A program made the translations under genes and the position numbers. 64,000 bases of DNA from Ashinkailepas kermadecensis (taxonomy: Eukaryota; Arthropoda; Thecostraca; Neolepadidae). The stretch covers positions 186,001 through 250,000 of the forward strand of contig JAOTOM010005144.1 in NCBI GenBank assembly GCA_034440615.1, read 5' to 3'. Below, piece by piece: positions 1 through 15,200 of this stretch (position 1 is the stretch's first letter; each line of letters starts with the position of its first letter). The notes beneath the pieces were generated by a model, which was given only the letters and a program-made list of their open reading frames with translations, had not been told where the DNA came from and did no database searches.

Positions 1-138
1 TTACACACAGTCGTTATATCTATCCTCAGACTTACACCCTATCGTTGTATCTGTCCTCAGCTTTACACACAGTCGTTATAAATATCTATCCTCAGACGCA
101 AACGCTGTCATTGTATCTATCCCCAGACTTACACACAG
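1..138 (+). repeat. 31-bp tandem repeat carrying the acceptor of IPO13 exon 1
   Basis: Four tandem units begin at 1, 32, 63 and 98 (31, 31, 35 and 31 bp). A fifth begins at 129 and runs straight into the exon at 139. Each unit starts like the real acceptor (TTACACACAG then TCG) and ends in a CTCAG or CCCAG. The array therefore multiplies the 3' splice site and the first exon bases. The left edge is cut by the window. Confidence 0.75.
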
Positions 139-259
139 TCGCTGTTGGGCGACTACATCCTGAATTCGTTCATCATCTACCTGCACGGCGCCATGCAGGC
201 GGTGCGGGAGGACCCGTCCAAGTGGCCGGCTCTGGAAGCCGTCCTGCACGGTCTGACAG
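139..259 (+). CDS. IPO13: IPO13 exon 1 of window
   Basis: It begins after TTACACACAG and ends at GACAG before GTGAGT (phase 0 to phase 1). It encodes SLLGDYILNSFIIYL followed by a helix ending VLHGLT, matching the segment of importin-13 before the conserved SIAET region. The last 70 bp of the exon are the first unit of the junction-spanning array at 190-2706, so the true donor cannot be told from its 27 downstream copies by sequence alone. I chose the first because it is the simplest. Confidence 0.8.
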
Positions 260-3200
260 GTGAGTCCGCCCCCGCTGTCGGCGCCATGCAGGCGGTGCGG
301 GAGGACCCGTCTAACTAGCCGGCTCTGGAAGCCGTCCTGCACGGTCTGACAGGTGAGTCCGCCCCCGCTGTCGGCGCCATGCAGGCGGTGCGGGAGGACC
401 CGTCTAACTAGCCGGCTCTGGAGGTACGGCACGGTCTGACAGGTGAGTCCGCCCTGCTGTCGGCGCCATGCAGGCGGTGCGGGAGGACCCGTCCAAGTGG
501 CCGGCTCTGGAGGTACGGTACGGTCTGACAGGTGAGTCCGCCCTGCTGTCGGCGCCATGCAGGCGGTGCGGGAGGACCCGTCTAACTAGCCGGCTCTGGA
601 AGCCGTCCTGCACGGTCTGACAGGTGAGTCCGCCCCGCTGTCGGCGCCATGCAGGCGGTGCGGGAGGACCCGTCCAAGTGGCCGGCTCTGGAGGTACGGT
701 ACGGTCTGACAGGTGAGTCCGCCCCCGCTGTCGGCGCCATGCAGGCGGTGCGGGAGGACCCGTCCAAGTGGCCGGCTCTGGAGGTACGGTACGGTCTGAC
801 AGGTGAGTCCGCCCTGCTGTCGGCGCCATGCAGGCGGTGCGGGAGGACCCGTCTAACTAGCCGGCTCTGGAGGTACGGCACGGTCTGACAGGTGAGTCCG
901 CCCTGCTGTCGGCGCCATGCAGGCGGTGCGGGAGGACCCGTCTAACTAGCCGGCTCTGGAGGTACGGCACGGTCTGACAGGTGAGTCCGCCCTGCTGTCG
1001 GCGCCATGCAGGCGGTGCGGGAGGACCCGTCTAACTAGCCGGCTCTGGAGGTACGGCACGGTCTGACAGGTGAGTCCGCCCTGCTGTCGGCGCCATGCAG
1101 GCGGTGCGGGAGGACCCGTCTAACTAGCCGGCTCTGGAGGTACGGCACGGTCTGACAGGTGAGTCCGCCCTGCTGTCGGCGCCATGCAGGCGGTGCGGGA
1201 GGACCCGTCCAAGTGGCCGGCTCTGGAGGTACGGTACGGTCTGACAGGTGAGTCCGCCCCTGCTGTCGGCGCCATGCACGCGGTGCGGGAGGACCCGTCT
1301 AACTAGCCGGCTCTGGAAGCGTACGGTACGGTCTGACAGGTGAGTCCGCCCCCGCTGTCGGCGCCATGCACGCGGTGCGGGAGGACCCGTCTAACTAGCC
1401 GGCTCTGGAGCGTCCGGCACGGTCTGACAGGTGAGTCCGCCCCCGCTGTCGGCGCCATGCAGGCGGTGCGGGAGGACCCGTCTAACTAGCCGGCTCTGGA
1501 GGTACGGCACGGTCTGACAGGTGAGTCCGCCCTGCTGTCGGCGCCATGCACGCGGTGTGGGAGGACCCGTCTAACTAGCCGGCTCTGGAGGTACGGTACG
1601 GTCTGACAGGTGAGTCCGCCCTGCTGTCGGTGCCATGCAGGCGGTGCGGGAGGACCCGTCCAAGTGGCCGGCTCTGGAAGCCGTCCTGCACGGTCTGACA
1701 GGTGAGTCCGCCCCGCTGTCGGCGCCATGCAGGCGGTGCGGGAGGACCCGTCCAAGTGGCCGGCTCTGGAGGTACGGTACGGTCTGACAGGTGAGTCCGC
1801 CCCCGCTGTCGGCGCCATGCAGGCGGTGCGGGAGGACCCGTCCAAGTGGCCGGCTCTGGAGGTGCGGTACGGTCTGACAGGTGAGTCCGCCCTGCTGTCG
1901 GCGCCATGCAGGCGGTGCGGGAGGACCCGTATAACTAGCCGGCTCTGGAGGTACGGTACGGTCTGACAGGTGAGTCCGCCCTGCTGTCGGCGCCATGCAG
2001 GCGGTGCGGGAGGACCCGTCCAAGTGGCCGGCTCTGGAGGTACGGTACGGTCTGACAGGTGAGTCCGCCCTGCTGTCGGCGCCATGCAGGCGGTGTGGGA
2101 GGACCCGTCTAACTAGCCGGCTCTGGAGGTACGGCACGGTCTGACAGGTGAGTCCGCCCTGCTGTCGGCGCCATGCAGGCGGTGCGGGAGGACCCGTCCA
2201 AGTGGCCGGCTCTGGAGGTACGGTACGGTCTGACAGGTGAGTCCGCCCTGCTGTCGGCGCCATGCAGGCGGTGCGGGAGGACCCGTCCAAGTGGCCGGCT
2301 CTGGAGGTACGGTACGGTCTGACAGGTGAGTCCGCCCCCGCTGTCGGCGCCATGCAGGCGGTGCGGGAGGACCCGTCTAACTAGCCGGCTCTGGAGGTAC
2401 GGTACGGTCTGACAGGTGAGTCCGCCCTGCTGTCGGCGCCATGCAGGCGGTGTGGGAGGACCCGTCTAACTAGCCGGCTCTGGAGGTACGGTACGGTCTG
2501 ACAGGTGAGTCCGCCCTGCTGTCGGCGCCATGCAGGCGGTGCGGGAGGACCCGTCTAACTAGCCGGCTCTGGAGGTACGGCACGGCCTGACAGGTGAGTC
2601 CGCCCCCGCTGTCGGCGCCATGCAGGCGGTGCGGGAGGACCCGTCTAACTAGCCGGCTCTGGAGGTACGGTACGGTCTGACAGGTGAGTCCGCCCCGCTG
2701 TCGGCGCCGGGAGCCACACGGTCACGTGGGCGCCGGCCGCCGGCTGACCGGGACAGACCACGTGACCGGTGTGGTCGACCGACAGGAGACCGCACTGGCG
2801 GCATATCGGACAGTCCAACGGCACTTTGATGGCGGCCATGCCTACCGATGCCGTGCGGAGCGGTGTTCGTGTGGACCGGTGTCCGTGCGGAGCGGTGCAG
2901 TGCGGAGCGGTGCCGTACGGAGCGGTGCAGTGCTGAGCGGTGCAGTGCTGACCTGTGCAATGCTGGCCGGTGCAGTGCTCACCGGTGCAGTGCTCACCGG
3001 TGCAGTGCTCACCGGTGCATTGTAGAGCGGTGTCGTGCGGAGCGATGTCCTCGTGGTTGCTGTGTTGGCCAGTCAGGTTCTGATGTGGGCATCGCATGGA
3101 TTACTGGTCAGAAGTGGAGGTGTTTTCAACTGGCAAGAACAGCACTTGGTACTGATAAGTGATGGTTCTGAAGGTAGACGTAACACTAGTGTGTCAGCTG

Positions 3201-6200
3201 GGCGAAGGGTAGACGTAACACTAGTGTTTCAGCTGGGCGAAGGGTACTGGATGTATGGTGGTTCTGATGTCTGTAGGGCTTAGCCATTGGTATTGAGGTG
3301 AACGGTGATCAATGTAGCCGGGCCTACCTACGTGTCTGTAGGGTTGGGTGAATGATAGTGAGGTAAGACGGCGGTGTGGATGATTGGTCACATCTGTGTC
3401 GACAGGGCTGGGGGAGTCGTGTGACGACGACATATCGGTGGCGGACAGCATGCGCACCGTGCTGCTCACCCTCCCCGAGATCCCCTACAGCAACAACAAG
3501 AAGCTCATGGCGGCCGCTCTCAAACTCATCGGTAGGTCTGCAGGTTAAGGATGAAGCAAGACCGATGAGTGGCTGTGAGTGTTTGATCGTCGCAAGGACT
3601 TTAGCTCGAATGCATAGGAAATCATTTCACTTATTTAGTATTTCCAGAGGTAATTTATGGATATGATGACCTACTTTCGGTATAGCGCTGTTATCTGACT
3701 CAAACTTCACATCGAAAGCAGACATCTTATTGTGGTATACCTTGGGTGAGAGAACATGGTCAGCAAGCGCGAGTTTTATGTATGAGTATCTGGTGTGAGC
3801 CCGTTCTCTCATCTGCCAAATTTGAACGGTATGTGAGTGACCCTGACCATCTCCTACTGCCTGATCCAATGTACCCTGCAGCTGTCCGTATCTGTGCGGT
3901 ATCTTGACCGGATCTGATCCTTTCCTGGTCTGACATGTGCCAAATATCCCACAAACAACGGCCCCCATGTCTGTCTTCACCGTAGCTGTCTGAATCCGAC
4001 CAACATACCCATACTCACCAGACTCCAGCATTCCGTGTTTGTACTTGTGCGCTGACTGTCTGAATCTGATCTGACCCATACTCTTCAGACCTCAGCAGTT
4101 AGTGTCTGCACCTGTACCCCATCTGTCTGAATCTGACCTGACCCATACTCTTCAGACGTCAGCATTAGTGGCTGTACCTATACCTCAATTGTCTGAATCT
4201 GACCTGACACGTACTCTCCAGACTCCAACAGTCCATGTCTGGATCTGCACCCCGACTGTCTGGAGAAGCTGATCCCGATGCTGCTGGCCGGCCTCACCGA
4301 CCCTGACGTGGCGCTTTACTCCACCATGGCGCTCAAGGACATTTGCCAGGAGGCGCCGCGGTCCATGGTGCCTCATGCGGCGCCCGTGCTCATCGCCTGT
4401 AAGGTCAGCACAGCCCACAGACCAGCCATTGCCTGTAAGGTCAGCACAGACCACATACCAGCCATGGCCTGTAAGGTCAGCACAGACCACAGGTCAGTCA
4501 TTGCCTGTAAGGTCAGCACAGACCACAGACAAGCCATGGCCTGTAAGGTCAGCACAGACCACAGACCAGCCATGACCTGTAAGGTCAGCACAGGCCACAT
4601 ACCAGCCATCGCCTGTAAGGTCAGCACAGACCACAGACCAGCCATCGCCTGTAAGGTCAGCATAGACCACATACCAGCCATTGCCTGTAAGGTCAGCACA
4701 GACCACATACCAGCCATGGCCTGTAAGGTCAGCACAGACCACAGGTCAGTCATTGCCTGTAAGGTCAGCACAGATCACAGGTCAGTCATTGCCTGTAAGG
4801 TCAGCACAGACCACAGACAAGCCATGGCCTGTAAGGTCAGCACAGACCACACACCAGCCATCGCCTGTAAGGTCAGCACAGACCACAGACCAGCCATTGC
4901 CTGTAAGGTCAGCACAGACCACAGACCAGCCATCGCCTGTAAGGTCAGCACAGACCACAGACCAGCCATAACCTGTAAGGTCAGCACAGACTACAGACCA
5001 GCCATGGCCTGTAAGGTCAGCACAGACAACATGTCAGCCATGGTTTGTAAGGTCAGTACAGACCACAGACCAGCCATGATCTGTAAGGTCAGCACAGACC
5101 ACAGACCAGCTATGTCTGGCACGTCATCACTGATGACTCCATGTGGTGTTCCAGACCAGATGCTCACAACAAACTCCATGGATGGAGTTTCTAATTTTCT
5201 GCTTGCTTGTTTAGTTTGTGTTGATACCGTTGATACCATGCGTGGTTTCCTCCGAGGAAGTGCTGTGACAGGACGTGTGGGAGGGTAGCCGTGCTGGGTG
5301 CTTGACGCCGAGGTGATCCTGATGCCATGTGTATATGTCTCTCAAGAGTTGTTGTCCAATGTGATGAGTGTGTTCGCTACGTATGATTATGCCCCAGAGA
5401 GTACGGTGCGGGAAACATGTTTATGTGGGGACGAGTGGTCTAGGGGTAAGATGCTCGTCTCACAATCGAAAGGTTGTGGGTTCGAGTCTCACCTGTCGCT
5501 ACTCTTCGCCCGCGACCAATCGGCGTGAGAGATTGGCGACGCTACATGACAACGTTCGACGTGTCGTAAAACCAATAACCAACCAAGCATGTTTATGTAA
5601 TGCAGTTTTATCTCTAAGGAGGCACTCTGGTGGCTATTCTAGGGTATCCAATATTATATATGTGTAATTTTGAACCACTGAATATTGTGTTGCGGTGTGT
5701 CCTGTTCAGTTGTTTCGTGTTTGTGTCCTGGCCGGTGAGTGGAGTGCGTTAATTATTTGCAGCTATAACCCATAGAGTACTCGTGTGATGAAGATGTTGG
5801 TGCGTGGCTGGCCCTCAGGAGGTGCTGCAGAGGGGCAGACTGTTGGGTCGAGAGTGTGTGCGCCTGATGTACGTGGTAGGCGCCCTGCTGCGGTTCGTAC
5901 CCGACCAGCAGGAACGACTCAAAGGCATGGACGACATCGTCAGGCCATTCGTGCAGGAGTTCAAACAGCTGCTGGACGAGAAAAACTCAGTGAGTACAAT
6001 CTCTGCTGCTTCTTTGCAGGTGTTGGCTATTTTATCTACCTGAAATGTCGTTCGCACTGTAGGTGAGCTTTTGTCAGGTTCTCTCCATGTAGGTGCATCG
6101 AAGTGGATCGTCATAAAGGTATGCACGCTACCTTGAATATATGTTATAGCAAGAGTGCGCGCCGCCCATTTAGTGCATGAAAAACAATATTGTTCACCCT

Positions 6201-9200
6201 GCCGGGTCATGAGCTCCAGTTGCTACAAAGCTGGCAATCTCTCGGTATTTGTCATTTCGACACTTCGGGCTCTGAGGCACTTCTGGGTGCCAATGCTTAT
6301 GTCAACGACGTCCTTATCTTATGTGTACCATGCGACCGATGACGTCAGTGCGGTCCCAATCATCTGTCGGGTGTCCTGTCTAAGCGGTGCATCCGCTCAG
6401 TCCTGCTGTGCCACTACACACGACAGTTGCCAGACCACCATCCGCTCCCTCCGCCGAATGGTATCAAGAAAGTGACGCCTTTCATCTTGCTCCGGGATGT
6501 ACCAATTGCTGGCAGTGAAGTTCAGCCGTACAGCACGACGTCCCCACCGGGACGAGCCAGTCCCCAGTGGTGCTAATATCACAGGCAGCCGGACTGATCC
6601 GTGATGGCTCTTCAGCCCCGGGGGCCAGTGGCATCCGGGTATGACTTGAGTTTGCGTACTGTGCCGGCCGACCCGCTGTTGCAGTCGAGAGTTGTGAAGT
6701 GGCAGTGATTTGATTGTAGTAGAGATGGTAATGGTCGCCTCCAAGCTCACCCTGCCCTGCTGAAGACCCTGTTATCTTTCCATGCGTAAATGTAGTTGTG
6801 TTAATGGTGCAGCATGCGTCCCCTTTTCGTGTTCGGCTCCCAGAGCACACTGAATGCAAACGGACATTAACACCAGCATTGGTGTACGGCACATTAACGA
6901 AGCCCCTGGCCGGTCCTCTGCAGGGGTCGCTAGACCCGCCGTCCCCTCCCCGCTAGAGCCGGAAGGTCAAGCTTTGGCTCTTGTCATAAAATCCAGACTC
7001 GCCCAGCAGATGTTGGAGGGTAGTCGCGGGGATTTCCGCTGGGGCCGGAAGCTATGAGCCTGAAGCTGAGCTATGACATCATAAGATCCAGAACCACCCA
7101 TGGGCGCAAAATGGCCAACGCAGTCGACGCGCCCTAAAGCACAAATCCACCACCAGAACCACCTAGTAAATATTGTAGGGTACCAGAACAGCCCGCCTGT
7201 TCCATTAATGTATATTGTTCAAGACCTCTTCAAGGAGAGCATTTCAGCCCCTCTGTCGTCGCTTCAGCCCAGGCGAGATTGTGATCGTGTGAGGCTGTTT
7301 TGCGATACAATTACCCTCAGAGATACAGCTGCATATCTCCGGCTGTATACGGAGATGGACCGAGATAGCAAATTGGATATTGTTATGCGGACCACAAAAA
7401 CCGAAAGCGTAGCACGATCCTTTTCAACAGTTTCTACCTGTTGTGATCCTATATGCGTCAATGATGTTGAAGACACTGACGCTTTGACTGAGCCAGCGTT
7501 GCTGGGTATGCAGGATGCGCCCTGAAGCCCTAATAACTAACTAACTAACTGGGTATGCAGGTGAAAGCAAGCAAAGGACATGTACCAACGCCGATGAAAA
7601 TTATCGTGAGGATGTCAGTTAGCAAAAGACAATGGTCAATGGGAATAGGTTCGTGCTACTATGTATTGCTGTCACCTTACATGTGTGCCATCTATATCAC
7701 ATGTGTACCATAGATCTCACATGTGTACCGCATATCTCACACGCGTACCATCCATCTCGCATGTGTGCCATCTATTTCACATGTTTACCACCTATCTCAC
7801 TTGCATACCATCTATCTCAAATGTGTACCACCTGTCTCACATGTGCACCATCTATATCACACAATGTGCCATCTATCTCAGCAGGTGCCTGTCGTGATGC
7901 CTTACCAGTCACTGCGCCCTAACCCCACAAAATCAAACAGTCACATTTGAGCTCATTTTCAGATTCGTGCACTTGCTTTCGTGTTTCGGTTACACTTTTT
8001 CCTCTTCTCTAGATGTGTTATTTGTTGTATCAGTCTGACTGACTCACTGGGTGCCGGTCCGGACCTGTTGTGTGTCTGTCCTGTCTCGGTGTGACTGACT
8101 CACTGGACCGTGCCGGTGCCGGTCGGGGCCTGAGATGAACTGACTGGTGACTGCCTGCCCCTCAGCAGAAGGTGATCAGCAACAAGTCGCTGCTGGTCGT
8201 GCGGGTCAACATGTTCGCCTCCCTGGCATCATCGCTGGCGTTCGAGCCGGAACAGATGTCAGACCCTTTCGTGCATCCGCTGCTGCTGCTGCTGCGGGAG
8301 ATGCTGCCGTCGCTGTTGTTCCTCGCCAGCTGCAGTGCCGAGGACGAGGTTATGGCCGAGGTCAGATCACTGGGAACTAGCTTTTAGCCGAAGTTAGGTG
8401 CCTGCATTTGTGCAAGTTATGGTCTGGATGATGCCACTGGGAACATGTTTTATCCGATATAAACCTCTAGGGACCAGCGTTTGGTCCAGATGAGATAGAC
8501 TACTGGAGCCAAATCCTGGTTGGTTTGATGGAGACCCTTTGTGATTTTTTTTGGATGTCGAGATCTATTTCTGTAAGCTCCCTGCGCTATATTTGTGTAC
8601 CCCGGTACGGTTATTTGGGCTGCCGGTGCATTTTCCCGTCCCCAACACGCTTCTTTTCCGGGGCCCGACGGTTTTTTGGTGGAGGAGGGCCCCTGACGCA
8701 ATTTTTGTGGCCGCAGAGTGGCATTCTGGGTAGGAATTGATTTGTGGGATGTTAGCTGCGACTTGTGGGGCTCCGGCGCGACTTTTGGCTCTCTAGTGTG
8801 ATTTTCAAGAGCAGTGACGCAACGTTTGTGGGTCTAAGTGCGATTTTTTGGGGGCCCCGTCGTCATTTGTTATGATTCCTATCACGAGTTTTAGTGCCCT
8901 CGACACGTTTGTTTTTGTTGGAGGGGGGGGGGGGGAAGACACGTTTTGGAGGCTTTTGGAGTGATTGTTGGGACCCCGGATTTCCGTTTCCAGTCCATTT
9001 CTGGACTTTTTTTTTCGTTGCCTCGGCTTAATGTTTTTTGTTTTTTAGGAGACCTTTGGGGGCCCAGTGTGACCTGTCGAGTCCCTAGTGTGATTTTCTT
9101 GGACTCGGCGATACTTTTTGGTACCCCAGGCTCAGCGTGCTTTTTGTTGGCCCCGGTCCGACTTTTTTGGGGCCTCAGTGCGATTTTCAGGGGCCCCGAC

Positions 9201-12200
9201 CGGACCTTTTGGGCCCCAGCATGATTTTTCAGGCGCCGGGCCCGTCTTTTTGTGTCCCAGCGTCATTTTCGGGGGGGTCCCGGCGCGACTTTTCGGGTCC
9301 CCGGCATGACTTTTTGGGGCCCAGTCACACTTTTTGGAGCCCCAGCGTCATTTCTAGGCGTCCCGGAACGATTCATGGAGCCCCCAATGTGATTTCCAGG
9401 GATCTTGGTGCGATTGTATGGTTTTTCAAGGGCTTTCAAGGGCCCCTGTGCGACTGTTCGGTGCCCCCAATGTGAATTTTTATGGCTGCCGGTGCGATTT
9501 TTGTGGGTCCCAGTGGGATTTTTTGGGAATCTGGCGCAATTTTTCCGAATCCCGGCGCGATTCTTGTGGGCCTCACAACCTCTCAGGGGGGGGGACTGCC
9601 CCCAATGCGCCCTTCAGTACGCCACTGGATGACACCAGCGCCCTGACCTCTCCCTCTGTCACGTGTGTGGTGGTTGTGGGTGAGGAACTGGTGATGACAC
9701 CAGCATCCTGGCCTCTGCCCCCCCCAATTGCGTGTGTGATGGTTGTAGATGAAGAACTGGCGAGACACCCGTGCCCTGACTTCTGTCCCCCCGCGCCATG
9801 TCACATGCGTGGTGGTTGTGGCCTCTGCCCCCCACCCCCACCCATTACGTGTGTGATGGTTGTGGCCTCTGCCCCCCACCCCACCCATTACGTGTGTGAT
9901 GATTGTGGGTGAAGAACTGGCGAGACACTCGCGCCCTGACTTCTCCCCCCCCTCACGCCATGTCACCACTTGCGTGGTGGTTGTAGATGAGAAATTGGTA
10001 CCCCCACGTTATGTGTGTGGCGGTTGTGGGTGGGGAATTTGTCCTCCCACATGGCGTGTGTGGTGGTTGTGGATGGGAAATTGGTCCCCACGCTACGCAT
10101 ATGGTGGTTGTGAGTCAGGAATTGGTCTCCCACGTCACGTACGTGGTGGTTGTGGGTGAGGCGCTGGTGACGACACCCGTGCCCTGACCTCGGGCATGGT
10201 CAGGAATTGGTCTCCCACGTCACGTACGTGGTGGTTGTGGGTGAGGCGCTGGTGACGACACCCGTGCCCTGACCTCCGGCATCCGCTGTCCGCAGTGCAT
10301 CTGTCACTTCTTGCAGCGGAGCATGTCCAGCTTAGGAGATGCCATGGAGCCGTACGTGGACATGTCACTGAACATCCTCAGCACACTCTACTCCAAGGAG
10401 CCGCACCCGCAAGTGCTGGATCTCGTCAAGCAGGTGGGTAATAAAGCTGGTGGTGTGGGTCGCATTTGGTCCGAGCTGACTTGTTAAGGGGTGCAACGCG
10501 ATAGCACGAACAGTCCCTTCCTGGGTGTTTCTCAGACAGCGCATTATGTATGTGGGAGATTATTATCTCCGTTTTCCTACGGGAGAGCTGAAAGACGTTG
10601 CTGGACAATGAACGAACCCAAGTACTGTCGTAGAGGTCATTTAAGGTGTACATTTGCAGTTGTATTGGCGGGGATGCTCTATGACTTGTGCAGTCGATGC
10701 ACCCCTAAACTACAATATTTGCGGGTGACAGGCACAAGCCCAGGTGGAGAGGAAGTCGACGGAACAAACAAGGTATGTCACAAAATTAAAGACAAGAAAC
10801 ATACAAACATATATCGCATGGTTGTTCGGCATAAAACAATCGTGCTTCCTACAGGATTGTTGCTCGCTATTAAGTGGGCCGGCAGCAGCAACTTGTTTAT
10901 TTCTTTTACATAACGCGGCAAGCAACACCATATGCCTTTTCCTGTGTCCATCCTGAGAAGTCGAACATTTAAAATAGCCTATTCTGTGCAGGACAGTCGA
11001 ACACAATACCGCATTTTCGAGCATAATGACTATTGAATCTGAACGGCTGCAAAACACACTATGCTTGCAAGTCAGGTCGTACTGCACCAGCCTGGATTAT
11101 ATCCGTAAAATATAAACACCAGGTAGAATATGCCGATAGTCAAGTGAGCACTATTGTCTGTTGCTGTTCACTGCCAGTCAATCCATTTGTGATGCGATCT
11201 AAGCGGGGCAAGTGTGATTTGCCAGCACCCGACAAAATTATGCTGACAAACCCAATGACTGATCGTATATGCGTGTTGAAACGATAATGAAGTGGCCTTG
11301 GCCAAAGCTTCTGGTAGTTGATGCGCGTGCTGTTTGATGGGAGTGTGTACATATAATCGAGGGCTCTGTTCGCACTTTTGACAAGACTGTCGAATAGTAA
11401 TGCCTATATGGGATGCACAATTTGACATGGAACACATAATCACACCTGAACGGCGTATTCCATCCGCACGTTCCAAGGTAGTGGCTAGCAACAAAGTCGC
11501 TGGTCAATCATTTTCCTTTTTTAGTTTCATTCCACAATTACCAAAAAAAACAAACATGCAACAACAATTGCACGCTGTTACAAGCACACCACTGTAAGAA
11601 CATCACTAATCGTAGCATAACTTCACCGTTCCCATTTATTACTTCTCGCCATCTACTTTTAAACTCCTCCATGTTGTCATTTGTGTAGTGCAATATACCT
11701 TTCTACATATATGTGATGCTGAATGACCGCTTATAGAATAAGGATGCTGGGCTCAATTGGCGTGAACAAAATGTTTCAGCTCACAAATTACTCCTTCGTT
11801 TATAGAATGATGCAATTAACTGATAGACCATCTCCCATAATGCAGATAACTTTATCTCTAGTCGTGTTACTAAATTATAATATATATTTTCTATGCACAT
11901 ATTTTCACAAACCTTTACCCTCTATGCAGCCGTAAACAGCGACAACCGAGTGTCAGTCTCCACTACACGAGCACACCGGACTCTGCACTACCTTTCGCAC
12001 ATGTAGATTCCGGCTGGCCGGTATCCACCGATTCAGCACCCCATGCAGTGACAGGAGCCTGGGTGACGTGCTTTTATGGGATAGTTTGCGAATGTTTTTC
12101 CATTTCGTAGCATGTCCTTCACCGGATACGGCCTCTCAGTCTTCCTTGGACAAGAAGTAATTGCCAAAACGAGCTACTCGTGCCTCCCTGATCAGCCTTT

Positions 12201-15200
12201 TTTCAGAAAATATCAAAACTAAAGCATTGCTCTGCGACCAGTCGTACGTAGTTTTCCTTAACTGCATTCCTCCATGCGATAGGAATGCTTCTGACACACA
12301 ATGCGTAAGTTGGAAAGTCTTTACATTGCAGAACATTTTTCCCCGCTTGGCTGTGTCATTTAGAGTAAACGTGGTTGATTCGCATTTTGGGGGATGAAGT
12401 TTGAATTTTCATGCGTGTGACAAGGTGGACAGTAGGGTTGCTCTTGTTTTATGAAGTTTTGAGTCCGCAAGATCCCTCAAATTATGCCAATACAGCTAAA
12501 TATTAATTGTGTGAAGCTTGCTTGCGATTGCAGAACGTTTAGGCGTGCCGTATCGCACCTGAGGTAAACAAAAATCATAGATTGTAGTGAACCTCTGACT
12601 TGTTCACCGCACTGAAAGCGCGTTGCTCTAGTTTATACCTACCTCCATGCACCACAACTCTCCTGTCCCTTCTCGGTCCAGCGGTGCTATTTTCACCGAT
12701 GCCCATTACGAATTGGTGGTGTTGGCCCTCGTGAAGGCCTTACGCCTCAGCCCTGCGCTGGTAGCAACATCTATTGATATGAATACTAGCTTCTGGCTAT
12801 TATGCGGCTGGAGACTAACTCAAGAGTCTGTTGCTGAAGTTATTGCTGCGGTTGTTTCCGTTGCTATTTTCTGTCCTTCCTGCTCTCTGATAATGCCACT
12901 GCCACTGCATTCGCCACCGCTACCATATTTGCCACCGCTACCAAATTTGCCAATGTTGCTTTCGCAGAAGGGCTGCTCGCATTGGCAGGTAAATGGATAG
13001 TTGGAAGATTTATGCTGTGATAAACTTATTGATTTATAATTTAAGACGAGAAATAACAGTGCACCCCGGGAATATCACAGAGGCCTGGTCCAAGCAAACA
13101 GATGAACCATGAGCTGCCGTTGCGATGCGATGAAGCCACGGCTCTTGGTCAGAAAACATTGTGTAAGCCGAAAACGGGCTGACTGAGCTCATTCAATAAT
13201 CAATATGCAGGTGTACGTAGATTAACCTGAACATACCAGAGGATTTATGTAACTTGCGGTACCACACAATGGCATGTCGTATAATATGCTATGGTAATAA
13301 AGTTAGTTTTTCATCGTTCATTTTGAACCAGCTTGGAAGTGCTTGAAGCGAGTTTTCAAGCCGAATTGTGAGCCCTGGCAAGCTGTCATGCTCAGGAAAG
13401 ACTCGGTCAAAAACTTGGGTATCTTCCACGTAAGAAGTGAAATGGCCACGAGGAAGGAAATTTACAAGATCATGTGTAAAGAGACTAAGCAAGATAGGAT
13501 CGCTGAGTGAGCCCAGAGTCTCTCCGTGCAACAATCCAATGATTTTGTCTTCACCCCTCACCAGCTGATGTCTTCCGCTTAAATAGTCCAAACCAGTGAG
13601 GTGAGATTCCATACCAGCCAAGTTTTTTCCCCAAAAGTGCCCAATGATCCACGCCATCAAATGCCTTGCTAAAATCAATCGCAGTAACAGAGGTTACAAA
13701 TTCCGCATCTGTGCTGTTCGGAATCCAGCTGACGAAGTCTAGCAGAGCGTTTCTGAAGAGGGTAATTTTCGGTAAGCAAGCTGAGTGTCTGACATAATGT
13801 GGTCATCCCGTAAATATTTTACTAATTTACTACACACAATCTTCGTTGTGATTTTAGAGAGTGCATACAAAAGTGAAATATGCCGTAAGTTTCTTGGATT
13901 GGTGCGATCTCCTGATTTGAAAACAGTAGCAATGCGCGCTGTTTCCCATTTGGTGTGGAACACATCAGACATGATCGATGAATGTACAATGGTTAGCAGT
14001 AGTGGTCCCAGTGCAGCAAAACATCGTCGTACTGCAGACATTGGCACGCCGACCAAAGACACACCCCTGGAGCCGCTCGTGTCACGGACTGTCATAGAAA
14101 GTTCGGGCAAAGTCGCGGGGCGCAGCTGCAAGCTGGCTGCGCATACTCTCTTGGGCGAGCGGGCAGCTGGCCAGCACTAGCAGCCGATGTCTGCTGCTGT
14201 ATGTGACCAGACGCCGGCGATGTACGCGTCAATAACATACAGTGTTGGAGTGGTGCCACAAGCGCGATTATTGTCTCTTGTATTATGACGTCGCATGGTT
14301 TCCCGAAAGCCACGATAGTCTGGCTAATAACTGCTTGCAATTAATTAAAGTCCTTATGTGCACGAGTGAGAACATTTTTTATGTTGCCCGGTCGACGATA
14401 GGTGGCACGGCCCTCATCTGAGCGGTATTGCTGCCGGTCAGTGGCACGGCCCTCGTCTGAGCGGTATTGCTGCCGGTCAGTGGCACGGCCCTCATCTGAG
14501 CGGTATTGCTGCCAGTCAGTGACGATAGGTGGCACGGCCCTCGTCTGAGCGGTATTGCTGCCAGTCAGTGGCACGGCCCTCGTCTGAGCGGTATTGCTGC
14601 CGGTCAGTGGCACGGCCCTCGTCTGAGCGGTATTGCTGCCAGTCAGTGGCACGGCCCTCGTCTGAGCGGTATTGCTGCCGGTCAGTGGCACGGCCCTCGT
14701 CTGAGCGGTATTGCTGCCGGTCAGTGGCACGGCCCTCGTCTGAGCGGTATTACTGCCGGTCAGTGGCACGGCCCTCGTCTGAGCGGTATTGCTGCCGGTC
14801 AGTGGCACGGCCCTCGTCTGAGCGGTATTACTGCCGGTCAGTGGCACGGCCCTCGTCTGAGCGGTATTGCTGCCAGTCAGTGGCACGGCCCTCGTCTGAG
14901 CGGTATTACTGCCGGTCAGTGGCACGGCCCTCGTCTGAGCGGTATTGCTGCTAGTCAGTGACGATAGGTGGCACGGCCCTCGTCTGAGCGGTACTGCTGC
15001 CAGTCAGTGGCACGGCCCTCATCTGAGCGGTACTACTGCCAGTCAGTGGCACGGCCCTCATCTGAGCGGTATTGCTGCCAGTCAGTGCGAGCGGTGTTCA
15101 TGGCGGCCCTGAGCCTCCTCAGCTCCGGTACGTCACGGATTCAGTGCGGCGCTGTGGAATGCTGGCGCCGCTCGGGGCACCGGCAGTCCGCCAGATGCCT